NCBI RefSeq assembly: GCF_008369935.1
Contig: NZ_VTUZ01000017.1
Coordinates: forward strand, 124,001-188,000
DNA length: 64,000 nucleotides
DNA from: Paraburkholderia panacisoli
Lineage (GTDB): Bacteria > Pseudomonadota > Gammaproteobacteria > Burkholderiales > Burkholderiaceae
Direction of reading: 5' to 3'
Shown here: positions 8,821 through 18,073 of the stretch, piece by piece
How positions within the stretch are numbered: the stretch's first letter is position 1
Layout of the letters: every line of letters begins with the position of its first letter
Position numbers and translations under genes: made by a program
The notes under the pieces: model-generated
What the model was told of the DNA's origin: nothing
Seen by the model: only the letters and a program-made list of their open reading frames with translations
Database searches by the model: none

Positions 8821-10746
8821 TTATTCGTGCGATTCGCTGCGCGACGGCGCCTGCGAGCCGCCCCCCGCAGCACGCGCCGCCCCACTCGCCGCGTCCCCTG
8901 CCGCGCGCGGCGTCGCGCCACTGCGCGCCTCATCGCCCGTTACGTCCTCGCGCAACGCCAGCGTCCCCACCGCCCGTCCCTTATCCAGCTCCGCCTGCTG
9001 CCACAGCATTTCCAGCGTGCGCCGCAAGCGTGCGGGCGTCACCGGCTTGTGCAGCACCGGAATGCCCTGCAAAGCAAGCGCCGCCAACTCCGCCGATGCC
9101 ATGTCACCGGTAATCAGCAAGGTCACCGCGTTGTCGTGCCCCGCGCGCGCGAGCACGCCGCGCACGGCCGTCAGCGCCTGCGCGCCGGTCCGGTGATTCG
9201 CCAGCTGGTAGTCGCACAGCACCGCATCCGGCACGAAGCCGGTTTCGAGCGCCGCAAGCGCCTCGGCCTCGTCGCGCGCGCCGAGCACGCTGCAACCCCA
9301 TCGCCCCAACAGACTCGATAGTCCTTCGAGAATCGACGGTTCGTCGTCGATGCAGAGCACGCGCCGCCCCTGCGCCGACGGACCGCCCGCCACCGCTTCG
9401 TTCAGGCTCGCAACGATCCCCCGAGCGTCGCCCGCCTGCACCGGGAACCGGAACACCGACCCGCGGCCCGGCGCGGAGCGCAATTGCAGTTCGCCGCCGA
9501 GCATGTCGACCAGCCGCTTCACCGTCGGCAGACCCAGGCCGTGGCCCTGGCGTGCGTCGCGTTGCGGATTGGCGACCTGATAGAACTCTTCGAAAATGCG
9601 CGCATGCTCTTCGGCGGCAATGCCGATGCCTGAATCGCGCACTTCGATATAGCCGCCCGTCGCCCGTCCCGCGCGACGAAAGCCCAGCCAGATCGCGCCT
9701 TCCTCGGTGTAGCGCACCGCGTTCGACAGCAGGTTGCTCAGCACGCGTTCGAGCAGCACCGGATCGTCGTAGACGACCATCGTGGTCGGCGCGATCCGCA
9801 GTGCGAGTCCCTTGGCCGCGGCCTGTGGGCGGTACTGGCTGCCGACCCGCTCGAACAGTTCGGAGAGCCGGAAATGCAGGCGGATCACCTGGGTCACGCC
9901 GCTTTCGAGCCGCGCGAGATCGAGCACCTGGTTGAACAGCTGATTGAGCGCCTCGACGTTGTAGACGATGTGTTCGGCGGTTTTAGCGTGCTGCACGGGG
10001 GTCGCCGCCGTGTCGTTGAGCGAGGCCGCGAGCAAGCCGATCGCATGCAGCGGCTGCCGCAGATCGTGGCTGGCGGCCGCGAAAAAGCGCGTCTTCGCGA
10101 GACTCGCTTCTTCCGCGACATGCTTCTGCGCCGCCAGCGATTCCGCCAGGTACTGCTGATCGACCCGCGCCTGCACGACCTGGCGGAACAGCTTGCGATA
10201 GCTCATCGCATACACGTTGATCGCGCAGAAGAAGAACGCGAGGACGATCGCGAGGATCGTGCGGTCGAACGTGTGCGAGCCGAAATGCAGCACGATCGAC
10301 GGAAACAGCAGGAATGGAATCGCGGTGGAAAAGTTCAGGAGGTCGAAACCGTTCGACATGAACACGCCGGCCGCCAACGTGACGAGCATGACCGTATGGA
10401 GCAGCGGCAAATCGGTTTGCGGGCTCTGGAACGCGAACCACACCGCGAAACCCGGCCCGCTGTACAACAGCACGCCGCGCAACGCGTGCAGATAAATCCA
10501 GTCGCGCGGCGAGACGAGATGCGGATAGCGGCGGTTGAAGATCCACAGCGCGAGGCCGCCGCAATTGGCCGCCGCATAGAAACTGAAGCACGCGAGAAAC
10601 AGCGGCGGCGACGGGATTCTCGGCCAATAGATCGCCACCAGCACCGCGATCGAAAACCAGTGCGAAAAGAAAGCGATCGGATCTTGCGCGTACAGCACGC
10701 GCACCAGATCTTCGTCGATGGCACGCTGGATCGGGTCGGCCCGCAT
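8821..10746 (-). CDS. Membrane-bound hybrid sensor histidine kinase
   Basis: 641 residues. About six hydrophobic helices (residues 25-180) form a membrane sensor with no periplasmic domain of note. A short coiled coil (190-215) leads to HisKA with His227 in ASHDLRQPLH, then HATPase with N box (LLSNAVRYT), DSGIGI and GHGLGL. A C-terminal receiver (about 470-590) has its Asp in LCDYQLA. The last 50 residues are Ala/Gly-rich. Start is ATG 10746 with AAGGAG 8 nt upstream; a longer in-frame start at 10794 has none. It is convergent with the LuxR response regulator, its probable partner. The stimulus is unknown. Confidence 0.9.
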   Translation of the reverse strand: MRADPIQRAIDEDLVRVLYAQDPIAFFSHWFSIAVLVAIYWPRIPSPPLFLACFSFYAAANCGGLALWIFNRRYPHLVSPRDWIYLHALRGVLLYSGPGFAVWFAFQSPQTDLPLLHTVMLVTLAAGVFMSNGFDLLNFSTAIPFLLFPSIVLHFGSHTFDRTILAIVLAFFFCAINVYAMSYRKLFRQVVQARVDQQYLAESLAAQKHVAEEASLAKTRFFAAASHDLRQPLHAIGLLAASLNDTAATPVQHAKTAEHIVYNVEALNQLFNQVLDLARLESGVTQVIRLHFRLSELFERVGSQYRPQAAAKGLALRIAPTTMVVYDDPVLLERVLSNLLSNAVRYTEEGAIWLGFRRAGRATGGYIEVRDSGIGIAAEEHARIFEEFYQVANPQRDARQGHGLGLPTVKRLVDMLGGELQLRSAPGRGSVFRFPVQAGDARGIVASLNEAVAGGPSAQGRRVLCIDDEPSILEGLSSLLGRWGCSVLGARDEAEALAALETGFVPDAVLCDYQLANHRTGAQALTAVRGVLARAGHDNAVTLLITGDMASAELAALALQGIPVLHKPVTPARLRRTLEMLWQQAELDKGRAVGTLALREDVTGDEARSGATPRAAGDAASGAARAAGGGSQAPSRSESHE

Positions 10747-11139
10747 CGAGCGGTCTCCTTGTCGGGCACGGCAATTTCGGTGAGGGGCGCGCAAGCCCGG
10801 CGCATCGGGCGCGTCCGGCGGCCCGGGCGGGTCGAACCGCGCGTGCTGCGCGGCAGGACCGCATCCGGTGCGGGGTGATTGTGCAGCGGCGGAGCAACTC
10901 GCACGGGGCGGCGGTCCGGTGCCGCCGATGCCCTCTCATCAGACGAATAAGCGCTCTCTCGTCAGAAGGTTTACCCGGCAGTTTACCCATCAGCTAGCAC
11001 TTAATCCATATAGGCGCGGGCGGCGCCGCAAACCATACTGGATTCACGTTCCAGCGCGGCTTCAAGTTTCATCGTCGAGGTACCGGCCTGCAGCCCAGGC
11101 TCACCGCGCTCCTTGCCTTACCCCCAGACGGAGGTTTTC
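10747..11139. other. Divergent intergenic region, kinase / sigma-like gene
   Basis: 393 bp between the divergent starts. It contains two direct copies of GTTTACCC with a 12-bp period (10969-10976 and 10981-10988), a spacing of roughly one helical turn that could serve cooperative binding of a regulator. No gene or terminator is visible and I could not assign promoters. Confidence 0.4.
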
Positions 11140-11931
11140 ATGGGCGCAGTTCCAAGCTACGAGTTCGTCCGCAATCTCGACGATGCGATCCTGCCCGACC
11201 TGTGGCGCCGGCGCACCCGCTTGTCGGCCGATGAAATGGTGTCGATGGTCGAGCTGGTGAAGCGGGCGCTGCGCACCTATCACCCGGTGGAATTGCAGGC
11301 GCTCGGCGAGGACAAGGAAGAACTGGTCGCCCAGTTCATCTACGCGAAAGTGCTGCGGCTCGCGCCGGGCCACACGGAAACCCACGCCAGCGCCGAGAGC
11401 GCGCCGTCCAACGGCTACGCGGTGTGCGCGTATTTCCGCCGCTATCTGATCGACTGTCTGCGCAGCGCCGGCCATCAACGCAACGTGTCGATGGAAAACG
11501 AAGGCATGGCGCAGGAAATCGATCTGCACGCGCATGCACTGGAAGACCCAGTGGAAAGCGTGCTGCTGCAATACGGGCTCGACGAACAGCGCGTGCGGTT
11601 CGCGGCGCGCGCGTTCATCGAAAGCCTCGACGAGCCTGAGCGCATCGTGCTGGCCGGCAGCCTTGGCTGGTGCTCGGAAGGCAAAGGCGGGCTGTCGGCG
11701 GTCGCGGCTCAGCATCGGGTGCCCTCCTATCACTATCGCGCGGTCAAGCTCGGCGTCACAATGAAAAAGACGGGCGGCGCCGAGGATTTTTCCAATACCA
11801 AGATCGGCCGCTGGCTCACGGACGTGCTCGGCATCGCGATCGACATCGACAATCGCGCGGCCATTCTGCTCGCGCTGAACCTGCTCGCCGCCGAATCGAG
11901 CGATAGCGAAATGAATGAAGCAGCGGCCTAA
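11140..11931 (+). CDS. Divergent sigma-70-like (ECF-like) protein
   Basis: 263 residues. The part around 75-125 resembles sigma region 2 (KEELVAQFIYAKVLRL, then YFRRYLIDCLRSAGHQRNVSMENE, compare the ECF pattern of an aromatic helix, arginines and a basic ID-LRR segment). Residues 165-215 resemble region 4 (LDEPERIVLAG, EGKGGLSAVAAQHRVPSYHYRAVKLGV, a helix-turn-helix). About 50 further C-terminal residues have no known match for me. ATG 11140 follows GGAGG (11130-11134). No anti-sigma gene adjoins it. A rho-independent terminator follows, so it is monocistronic. The alternative is an HTH protein of another kind; the sigma assignment is an inference from pattern, not a search result. Confidence 0.55.
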   Translation: MGAVPSYEFVRNLDDAILPDLWRRRTRLSADEMVSMVELVKRALRTYHPVELQALGEDKEELVAQFIYAKVLRLAPGHTETHASAESAPSNGYAVCAYFRRYLIDCLRSAGHQRNVSMENEGMAQEIDLHAHALEDPVESVLLQYGLDEQRVRFAARAFIESLDEPERIVLAGSLGWCSEGKGGLSAVAAQHRVPSYHYRAVKLGVTMKKTGGAEDFSNTKIGRWLTDVLGIAIDIDNRAAILLALNLLAAESSDSEMNEAAA

Positions 11932-12008
11932 AAGAACCTGACCAACCTGCCTCGCCTGCGCGGCTCGGCAACACGCCGTGCGAATGCCGCAGAGGCCGTG
12001 AGGAGGTC

Positions 12009-12035
12009 GCGCGCCATCCACGGCGCGCTTTTTTT
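12009..12035 (+). terminator. Rho-independent terminator
   Basis: Stem GCGCGCC / GGCGCGC with a 6-nt loop, followed directly by seven T residues. It lies about 78 bp after the sigma-like gene and isolates it from the GMC oxidoreductase gene. Confidence 0.9.
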
Positions 12036-12139
12036 GTGACCCCGCACCGCCTACGATAAAAAAGCCGCCGCCGCGCACCGTCTTCCTTCCGAAGTCCGGC
12101 CTCCGTTCCCCGCATTCGATTCCAGACGAGGTGGTCCTG

Positions 12140-15100
12140 ATGAACCGCTTATCGAGCGCCCCGACGGCGCTGCAAGATCATTACGAGGTGGTCGTGGTGG
12201 GTTCGGGCTACGGCGGCGCGATCGCCGCGAGCCGCATGGCGCGCGCAGGCCGCAGCGTGTGCGTGCTCGAACGCGGGCGTGAATTCATGGCCGGCGAATT
12301 TCCGCGCACGCCATTTCAGGGCGTCACGCAGATCCAGTACAACACCGCCGCCGCGCACATCGGCTCGCCGCTCGCGCTGATCGAAGTGCACGTGAACGAG
12401 GACGTGAACGCGGTGGTCGGCTGCGGCCTCGGCGGCACCTCGCTGATCAACGCGAACGTCGCGCTCGAAGCCGACCCGCGCCTGTGGGACGACGCACGCT
12501 GGCCGGCCGCGTTGCGCGCCGACAAGCCGGGCCGCGATCACGGCTATGCGCTGGCGCGCGCGATGCTGCAACCGTCGAGCGTGCCCGACGATTTCCCGCT
12601 GCTGCCGAAATTGCAGGCGCTCGAAAAATCCGCGCAGGCGCTCGGCATGGCCGACCGCTTCAGCCGCCCGCCGATCACCGTCACCTTCGAACAGCGCGCG
12701 AACGCCGCCGGCGTCGAGCAGAAGGCCTGCGTCGGTTGCGGCGATTGCAACTCGGGTTGCAACTACGACGCGAAGAATTCGACGCACATGAACTATCTGC
12801 CCGATGCGGTCGCGCACGGCGCGCAGATTTTCACGGGCGCCGCGGTGCATTCGGTGACGCGCGAGCCCGGCTCGAAGCAATGGAAGGTGAGCTTCCAGCT
12901 GGTGCAGCTCGGACGCGAAAGCTATGACGCGCCCAACCTCTTCGTGAGCGCGGATATCGTCATCGTGTCGGCCGGCACGATCGGCTCGACCGCCTTGCTG
13001 CTGCGCTCGCGCAAGGAAGGGCTGAGCACCTCGGACATGCTCGGCCGGCATTTCACCGGCAATGGCGACGTGCTCGCGTTCGCGTACAACACCGACGACA
13101 CGATCAACGGCGTCGGCTGGGGCTCGCACGAGCCAGGCGAAATTGCGCCGGTCGGCCCGACCATCACCGGCCTCATCGACAATCGCGGCACCGCTAACGT
13201 GACCGATGGCTACGTGATCGAAGAAGGCTCGCTCGCCGGGCCGGTCGGCGCGGCGCTGATCGGCATGCTCGGCGCCGCCGCGCCGCTCGAAGGCGAGGAC
13301 GTGGGCGGGCCGCGCTCGCTGCATGACCGGCTCGCCTATGACGCGCGAGTGATCGAGAGTTTGCTGCGCGGTCCGTATCACGGCGCGCTCAACCATACGC
13401 AAAGCTACCTGGTGATGGCGCACGACGACGAAAGCGGCCAGATCAGCGTCGACGACAAAGGCCGCGCGCGCATCGCGTGGGAAAACGCGGGCAAGCAGCC
13501 GATCTTTCAAACGGTCGAAGACGCGCTCAAACAGGCGACCGTGCCGCTCGGCGGCAAATACCTGCGCAATCCGATTTCCACCGATATTCTCGGCAACCAG
13601 ACCGTCACCGTGCATCCGCTCGGCGGCTGCGGAATGGGCGAGGATGCCGGACACGGCGTAATCGATCATATGGGCCGCGTGTTCAGCGGCGCGGCGGGCA
13701 ACGCGGTGCACGAGGGCCTGTATGTGATGGACGGCGCGGTGATGCCGATGTCGCTCGGCGTCAATCCGCTGTTGACCATTTCCGCGCTGGCCGAGCGCAA
13801 TTGCGCGCTGCTCGCGGCCTCGCATGGCTGGACGATCGACTATGCGTCCAAGGGCGCCGCTGTGCCGCCGCCCGAGCAAAAGATCGGCCTGCGCTTCACG
13901 GAGACGATGGTCGGCAGCTACACGCCGGTCCTTCCAGGCGATGCAGGCGACGCCGTCACGAGCCCGATCGAGTTCACGCTGACCGTCGAATCGGATGATC
14001 TTGCCGAGATGATCGGCAATCCGCAGCATCTCGCCCGCACAGCGGGCACGCTGACCTGCGGCGCTCTGTCCGCGCAACCCATGACGATCACCGAAGGCAC
14101 GTTCAATCTGTTCGTCGTCGACGCATCGGACGTGGACGAGCGCGACATGAACTACCGGATGACGCTCAATGCCGTCGAAGGCAAGACGTACTATCTGAGC
14201 GGCCAGAAGATCATCACGCGCACGTCGCCGGTCAATCTGTGGGAGCAGACCAATACGCTCTACGCCGAGCTTCGCGAGTCGCCACAGGCCGACGCGCCGG
14301 TGATCGGCAAGGCGACGCTGATCATCACGCCCGAAAACTTCCTCAAGCAGCAACGCACGCTCGAAGTCACTCATGCGCCCGATCTGAAGACGCGCCTCGA
14401 ATGGACGCTGAAGTTCGGCAAGTTCTTCGCGGGCGTGCTGTTCGACGAATACGGCGGCGTGGCGGCGCCGTTGCAGTTCCTCGGCCCGAAGCCGGCGCCG
14501 CGTCTGAAGCGGGCGCTGCGCGCGCCGGCGCCGCAAGTCGTTTTCTTCGATACGCCTGATGGAACCACGCTGCGGCTCACACGCTACGTCGACCCCGCCC
14601 GCAACGCGACACGCCCCGTGCTGCTGATTCATGGCTCGGGCGTGTCGAGCCGCATCTTCTCCACCGACCTGATCGCGACCAACATGGTCGAATATCTCTG
14701 CGCGGCCGGCTACGACGTGTGGCTCGTCGATCTGCGCGTCAGCATCGAAATGCCGAGCGTGCTGGTGCCGACCAACGTCGACAAGGTCGCCCGTGAGGAC
14801 ATCCCCGCCGCCGTCGCCAAGATCCGCGAACTGACCGGCGCGCAGGAGATACAAGCGGTGGGTCACTGCCTCGGCGGGCTCGCGTTGAGCATGTCGTTGC
14901 TGTCTGGGCTCGAAGGCGTGCGTTCGGCGGTCATCTCGCAAGTGTCGACGCATCCGGTGCCGGGCACGCTGCAAAAGATCAAGGCCGGCCTGCACATCCC
15001 CGACATCATGCAGTATCTCAACGTACGCGATCTGACCGCGTATACGCAGGACGACTCGTGGCCGCAGAACCTGCTCGACGAAGCGCTGCGCCTCTATCCG

Positions 15101-15559
15101 ATCGATGACGACGAGGAGTGCGGCAACCCGATCTGCCATCGCGCGACCTTTCTGTACGGCCTGCTCTATGAGCATGAAAAACTGAACGAGACGCTCCATG
15201 CGAATCTGCAGGAATTGCTCGGCGTGCACGATGTCGAGGTCTTCAAGCACTTGGCCGCGATGGTGCGCGCGGGCCGGGTCGTCGATGCCGAAGGCAAGGA
15301 TGTTTATCTGACCGGTACGGGCGGCATGAAGGGCCTGGCGGGCATGCGCCTGCCGATCGGCTTCATCCACGGCGATAGAAACGAAACCTATCTGCCGGAA
15401 AGCACCGAGCTGACTTTCGACATGCTCGTCAAGCAATTCCCCGAACAACCCTACGAGCGGCATCTGATTCCGGGCTATGGACACATCGACTGTATTTTCG
15501 GCAAGGACGCGTCGGTGGACGTTTATCCGGTGATCGCGCGGTATCTGAACGCGCACTGA
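12140..15559 (+). CDS. GMC oxidoreductase - alpha/beta hydrolase fusion
   Basis: 1139 residues. Residues 15-560 are a GMC/cholesterol-oxidase-like flavoprotein: FAD motif GSGYGG (21-26), a four-cysteine motif C197-x2-C200-x2-C203-x3-C207, and the C-terminal GMC segment with HPLGGCGMGEDA and GVNPLLTISALAE. Residues about 570-760 are an unassigned beta-rich linker domain. Residues 780-1139 are an alpha/beta hydrolase whose elbow is GHCLGG: Cys910 replaces the usual Ser, with Asp1079 (HGDRNE) and His1115 (GYGHID). Cys nucleophiles in this position are known from PHA synthases and dienelactone hydrolases. I start at ATG 12140 (GAGGTG 6 nt upstream); a GTG at 12131 is the alternative. No signal peptide. 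Substrate unknown; a lipid, sterol or hydroxyacid ester is plausible. Confidence 0.85.
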   Translation: MNRLSSAPTALQDHYEVVVVGSGYGGAIAASRMARAGRSVCVLERGREFMAGEFPRTPFQGVTQIQYNTAAAHIGSPLALIEVHVNEDVNAVVGCGLGGTSLINANVALEADPRLWDDARWPAALRADKPGRDHGYALARAMLQPSSVPDDFPLLPKLQALEKSAQALGMADRFSRPPITVTFEQRANAAGVEQKACVGCGDCNSGCNYDAKNSTHMNYLPDAVAHGAQIFTGAAVHSVTREPGSKQWKVSFQLVQLGRESYDAPNLFVSADIVIVSAGTIGSTALLLRSRKEGLSTSDMLGRHFTGNGDVLAFAYNTDDTINGVGWGSHEPGEIAPVGPTITGLIDNRGTANVTDGYVIEEGSLAGPVGAALIGMLGAAAPLEGEDVGGPRSLHDRLAYDARVIESLLRGPYHGALNHTQSYLVMAHDDESGQISVDDKGRARIAWENAGKQPIFQTVEDALKQATVPLGGKYLRNPISTDILGNQTVTVHPLGGCGMGEDAGHGVIDHMGRVFSGAAGNAVHEGLYVMDGAVMPMSLGVNPLLTISALAERNCALLAASHGWTIDYASKGAAVPPPEQKIGLRFTETMVGSYTPVLPGDAGDAVTSPIEFTLTVESDDLAEMIGNPQHLARTAGTLTCGALSAQPMTITEGTFNLFVVDASDVDERDMNYRMTLNAVEGKTYYLSGQKIITRTSPVNLWEQTNTLYAELRESPQADAPVIGKATLIITPENFLKQQRTLEVTHAPDLKTRLEWTLKFGKFFAGVLFDEYGGVAAPLQFLGPKPAPRLKRALRAPAPQVVFFDTPDGTTLRLTRYVDPARNATRPVLLIHGSGVSSRIFSTDLIATNMVEYLCAAGYDVWLVDLRVSIEMPSVLVPTNVDKVAREDIPAAVAKIRELTGAQEIQAVGHCLGGLALSMSLLSGLEGVRSAVISQVSTHPVPGTLQKIKAGLHIPDIMQYLNVRDLTAYTQDDSWPQNLLDEALRLYPIDDDEECGNPICHRATFLYGLLYEHEKLNETLHANLQELLGVHDVEVFKHLAAMVRAGRVVDAEGKDVYLTGTGGMKGLAGMRLPIGFIHGDRNETYLPESTELTFDMLVKQFPEQPYERHLIPGYGHIDCIFGKDASVDVYPVIARYLNAH

Positions 15560-15752
15560 CCAGCGCCCTGCTTCGATCCGCACTCGCCCGCCGCCCGCGC
15601 GACGAAGCTTCGCCGCGACGCGGCGGGTTCTCCTCTGGCTCGCGCTGCGGTATGGTTCACCCTGCGCAGCGGCGGCCGCCACGCGCTTCATTACTGATGC
15701 GCCCGCCTTTCATTCCCGCTTTTACCCACTTCGCAGGATCACGCTGATTCCG

Positions 15753-16535
15753 ATGAAATCCTTCTTTCTCTCCATGCTGACCGCAGGACTGCTGGGCAGC
15801 ACCGTCGCCGCCGCGAACGTGCAGGCGGCCGAGCTTCACGTGATGAGTTCAGGTGGCTTCACTGCCGCGTATCAACTGCTCGGCCCGAAGTTCACCGCGT
15901 CCACGGGCAACACGCTCGACACCATCCTCGGCCCGTCAATGGGCAACGCGCCCGAAGCCATTCCTCATCGGCTCGAACGCGGCGAACACGCCGACGTGGT
16001 CATCATGGTCGGCTATGCGCTCGACGATCTGATCAAGCAAGGCAAGGTCATTCCGGGCTCCCGCGTCGAACTCGCGGATTCGCGCATCGGCATGGCCGTG
16101 CGCGACGGCGCGCCAAAGCCGGATATCGGCTCGGTCGATGCGCTGAAGGAAACCCTGCTCCACGCGAAATCCATCGCTTACTCGGACAGCGCGAGCGGCG
16201 TCTATATCGAACGCGAGCTGTTCAAACGGCTCGGCATCGCGGATCAGGTGAAGGCCAAGGCGAATATGGTGCCGAAGATTCCGGTCGCCTCCGTGGTCGC
16301 CAACGGCGATTACGAGGTGGGCTTCCAGCAGGTCAGCGAGTTGCTGCCGGTGCAAGGCGCGAGGTTCGTCGGCAAGATTCCTGAATCGGTGCAATCGGTC
16401 ACGCGATACGCCGCGGGCATTCCGGTCGACGCACAGCATCCGAAAGAGGCGAAGGCGCTGCTCGACTACCTTGCGTCGCCCGATGCGCAAGCGGCAGTCA
16501 AATCGACAGGGCTTGACTCTGTTGCGACGCATTGA
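15753..16535 (+). CDS. ModA-like periplasmic substrate-binding protein
   Basis: 260 residues with a Sec signal peptide (about 1-26, ending ANVQAA) and a type-2 periplasmic-binding fold of the ModA/SBP_bac_11 kind (ELHVMSSGGFTAAYQLLGP; ADVVIMVGYALDDL; YAAGIPVDAQHPKEAKALLDYL near the C-terminus). Members bind oxyanions such as molybdate or small organic anions. No permease or ATPase is adjacent, so it is an orphan binding protein or acts with a transporter encoded elsewhere. A hairpin terminator follows directly. Confidence 0.8.
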   Translation: MKSFFLSMLTAGLLGSTVAAANVQAAELHVMSSGGFTAAYQLLGPKFTASTGNTLDTILGPSMGNAPEAIPHRLERGEHADVVIMVGYALDDLIKQGKVIPGSRVELADSRIGMAVRDGAPKPDIGSVDALKETLLHAKSIAYSDSASGVYIERELFKRLGIADQVKAKANMVPKIPVASVVANGDYEVGFQQVSELLPVQGARFVGKIPESVQSVTRYAAGIPVDAQHPKEAKALLDYLASPDAQAAVKSTGLDSVATH

Positions 16536-16543
16536 AGATTCGA

Positions 16544-16598
16544 GCGGCGCGTGTCGGGTCACTTTCGGTGCACCCGACGGCGAGTGCGCCGCATTTTT
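16544..16598 (+). terminator. Nested hairpin terminator between convergent genes
   Basis: An inner stem GTCGGGTCAC / GTG-C-ACCCGAC (16553-16578, TTTCG loop, one bulged C) is enclosed by GCGGCGC (16544-16550) / GCGCCGC (16586-16592) and followed by ATTTTT. It sits 8 bp after the binding-protein stop codon, facing the convergent FAD-oxidase gene, and may work in both directions. Confidence 0.75.
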
Positions 16599-16636
16599 AC
16601 TTCACGACTTCCTCGTTACGCGCCCCGCGCCGGCGC

Positions 16637-18073
16637 TCAGAACAGCTTGCCCGGATTCAGAATGCCGTGCGGGTCCAGCGCGTGCTTGATCGCGGCCATC
16701 GCCGCAAGCTCCGCGGGCGAACGCGAGATCGGCAGAAACTCGCGCTTGAGCAAGCCGATCCCGTGTTCCGCCGACACCGAGCCGTGCAACGGCCTGAGCA
16801 TCTGATAGACGAACGCGTAGACCGCATGATGATCGACACCGGCGATCGAATGACCGTCAACGGTCACGTGCAGATTCGAATCGCCGATATGCCCGAAGAA
16901 ATACGACGCGTTGCCGGGCCAGCGCCGATCGAGCGCCGCGCGGCAGCGGTCGACGAACGCGCCGATCTCGCCGATCGGCAAGCTCACGTCGAAGTTGATG
17001 GCATCGAGCCGTACCGGAAACTCCGCAGTGCATTCGCGAATCGCCCACAACGCGCGCGCATCGGCCACCGATTGCGCGATCACCGCATCGCGAATCGCGC
17101 CCGCCTCGAGCGCTTCGGTCAGCGCAGCGGCGAAGCGTTCGCCGTGGTCGCCCGCATCGAAGCTCGCGTGCTCGATCAGCGCATACAGCGGATGCGCGGC
17201 GGCGAACGGCGAACGCGCGCCGGTCAGCTTCACGCCGAAGTCGTAGAAGTCCGGCCACATGATCTCGAACGCGCCGATGTCGTTGCCAAAGCGCGTCGAT
17301 AAACGGCGCAGCAGGTTCACCGCGGCGGCGTAGCCGTCGAGCGCGACGAGCGCCGTGTGACGCGCCGCGCGCCGCGGATGCAGCCGTAGCACCGCGCGCG
17401 TGATCACGCCGAGCGTGCCCTCGGAACCGATGAACCAGTGCTTCAGGTCATAGCCGGTGTTGTTTTTGACCATCTTGCCGAGCGAACTCAGCACGTCGCC
17501 GTTGGCGAGCACCACTTCGAGCCCGAGCACCTGATCGCGCGCGGTGCCTGACTGGATCACGCGGTTGCCGCCCGCGTTGGTCGCGAGGTTGCCGCCGATC
17601 TGGCACGAGCCGCGCGCGCCGAGATCGAGCGCAAGTTCGAAGCCGGCTTCGGCGGCGGCTTCCTGCGCAGCTTGCAAGGTGGTGCCGGCGCGCACGGTCA
17701 GCGTCGCCGACGCGGTATCGACTTCTTCGACGCCGCTCAAACGCTCGAGCGATAACGCGATGTCCGTGGCCCGCGCGATCGCGCCGCCCGCGAGCCCGGT
17801 CATGCCGCCTTGCGGCACCACCGGCTGATGCGCCGCGTGGCAGATCGCCAGCGCGCGCGAGACTTCGTCGGTGGTGCGCGGCAACAGCAGCGCAGCGGGA
17901 CGCGTCGGGTCGTGACGCGTCCAGTCGGTCATCGCGCGTTCGCCGATCTGTTCGCCGGTGCGCACCGAATCGTCGCCGAGCGCGGCGCGCAATGCGTCGA
18001 GTGTCGACGCGAGCGGCGCGGCGGCGTTTGTTTCGACTGCTGTACCGCGACTTGCCCTACCGTGATCTGTCAT
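16637..18073 (-). CDS. FAD-binding oxidoreductase, GlcD / D-2-hydroxyacid dehydrogenase type
   Basis: 478 residues of the PCMH-type FAD family with the FAD-oxidase C-terminal domain. FAD-contact motifs: VPQGGMTGLAGGA (about 90-102), GARGSCQIGGNLATNAGGN and GSEGTLGVITRAVLRLHP. The C-terminal FFGHIGDSNLHV and SAEHGIGLLKREFL carry the metal/substrate His residues of D-2-hydroxyglutarate and D-lactate dehydrogenases, and the protein ends in DPHGILNPGKLF as usual. It should oxidise a D-2-hydroxy acid and pass electrons to ETF or a quinone pool. Its ATG overlaps the stop of the upstream 2OG-oxygenase gene (ATGA), so they are translationally coupled and probably act in one pathway. Confidence 0.88.
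   Translation of the reverse strand: MTDHGRASRGTAVETNAAAPLASTLDALRAALGDDSVRTGEQIGERAMTDWTRHDPTRPAALLLPRTTDEVSRALAICHAAHQPVVPQGGMTGLAGGAIARATDIALSLERLSGVEEVDTASATLTVRAGTTLQAAQEAAAEAGFELALDLGARGSCQIGGNLATNAGGNRVIQSGTARDQVLGLEVVLANGDVLSSLGKMVKNNTGYDLKHWFIGSEGTLGVITRAVLRLHPRRAARHTALVALDGYAAAVNLLRRLSTRFGNDIGAFEIMWPDFYDFGVKLTGARSPFAAAHPLYALIEHASFDAGDHGERFAAALTEALEAGAIRDAVIAQSVADARALWAIRECTAEFPVRLDAINFDVSLPIGEIGAFVDRCRAALDRRWPGNASYFFGHIGDSNLHVTVDGHSIAGVDHHAVYAFVYQMLRPLHGSVSAEHGIGLLKREFLPISRSPAELAAMAAIKHALDPHGILNPGKLF

Noticed and set aside
12149..15691. 1180-codon open frame on the minus strand opposite the GMC fusion gene
   Set aside because: Same antisense artefact of high GC; it has no ribosome site or known domain, while the plus strand shows complete FAD and hydrolase motifs.
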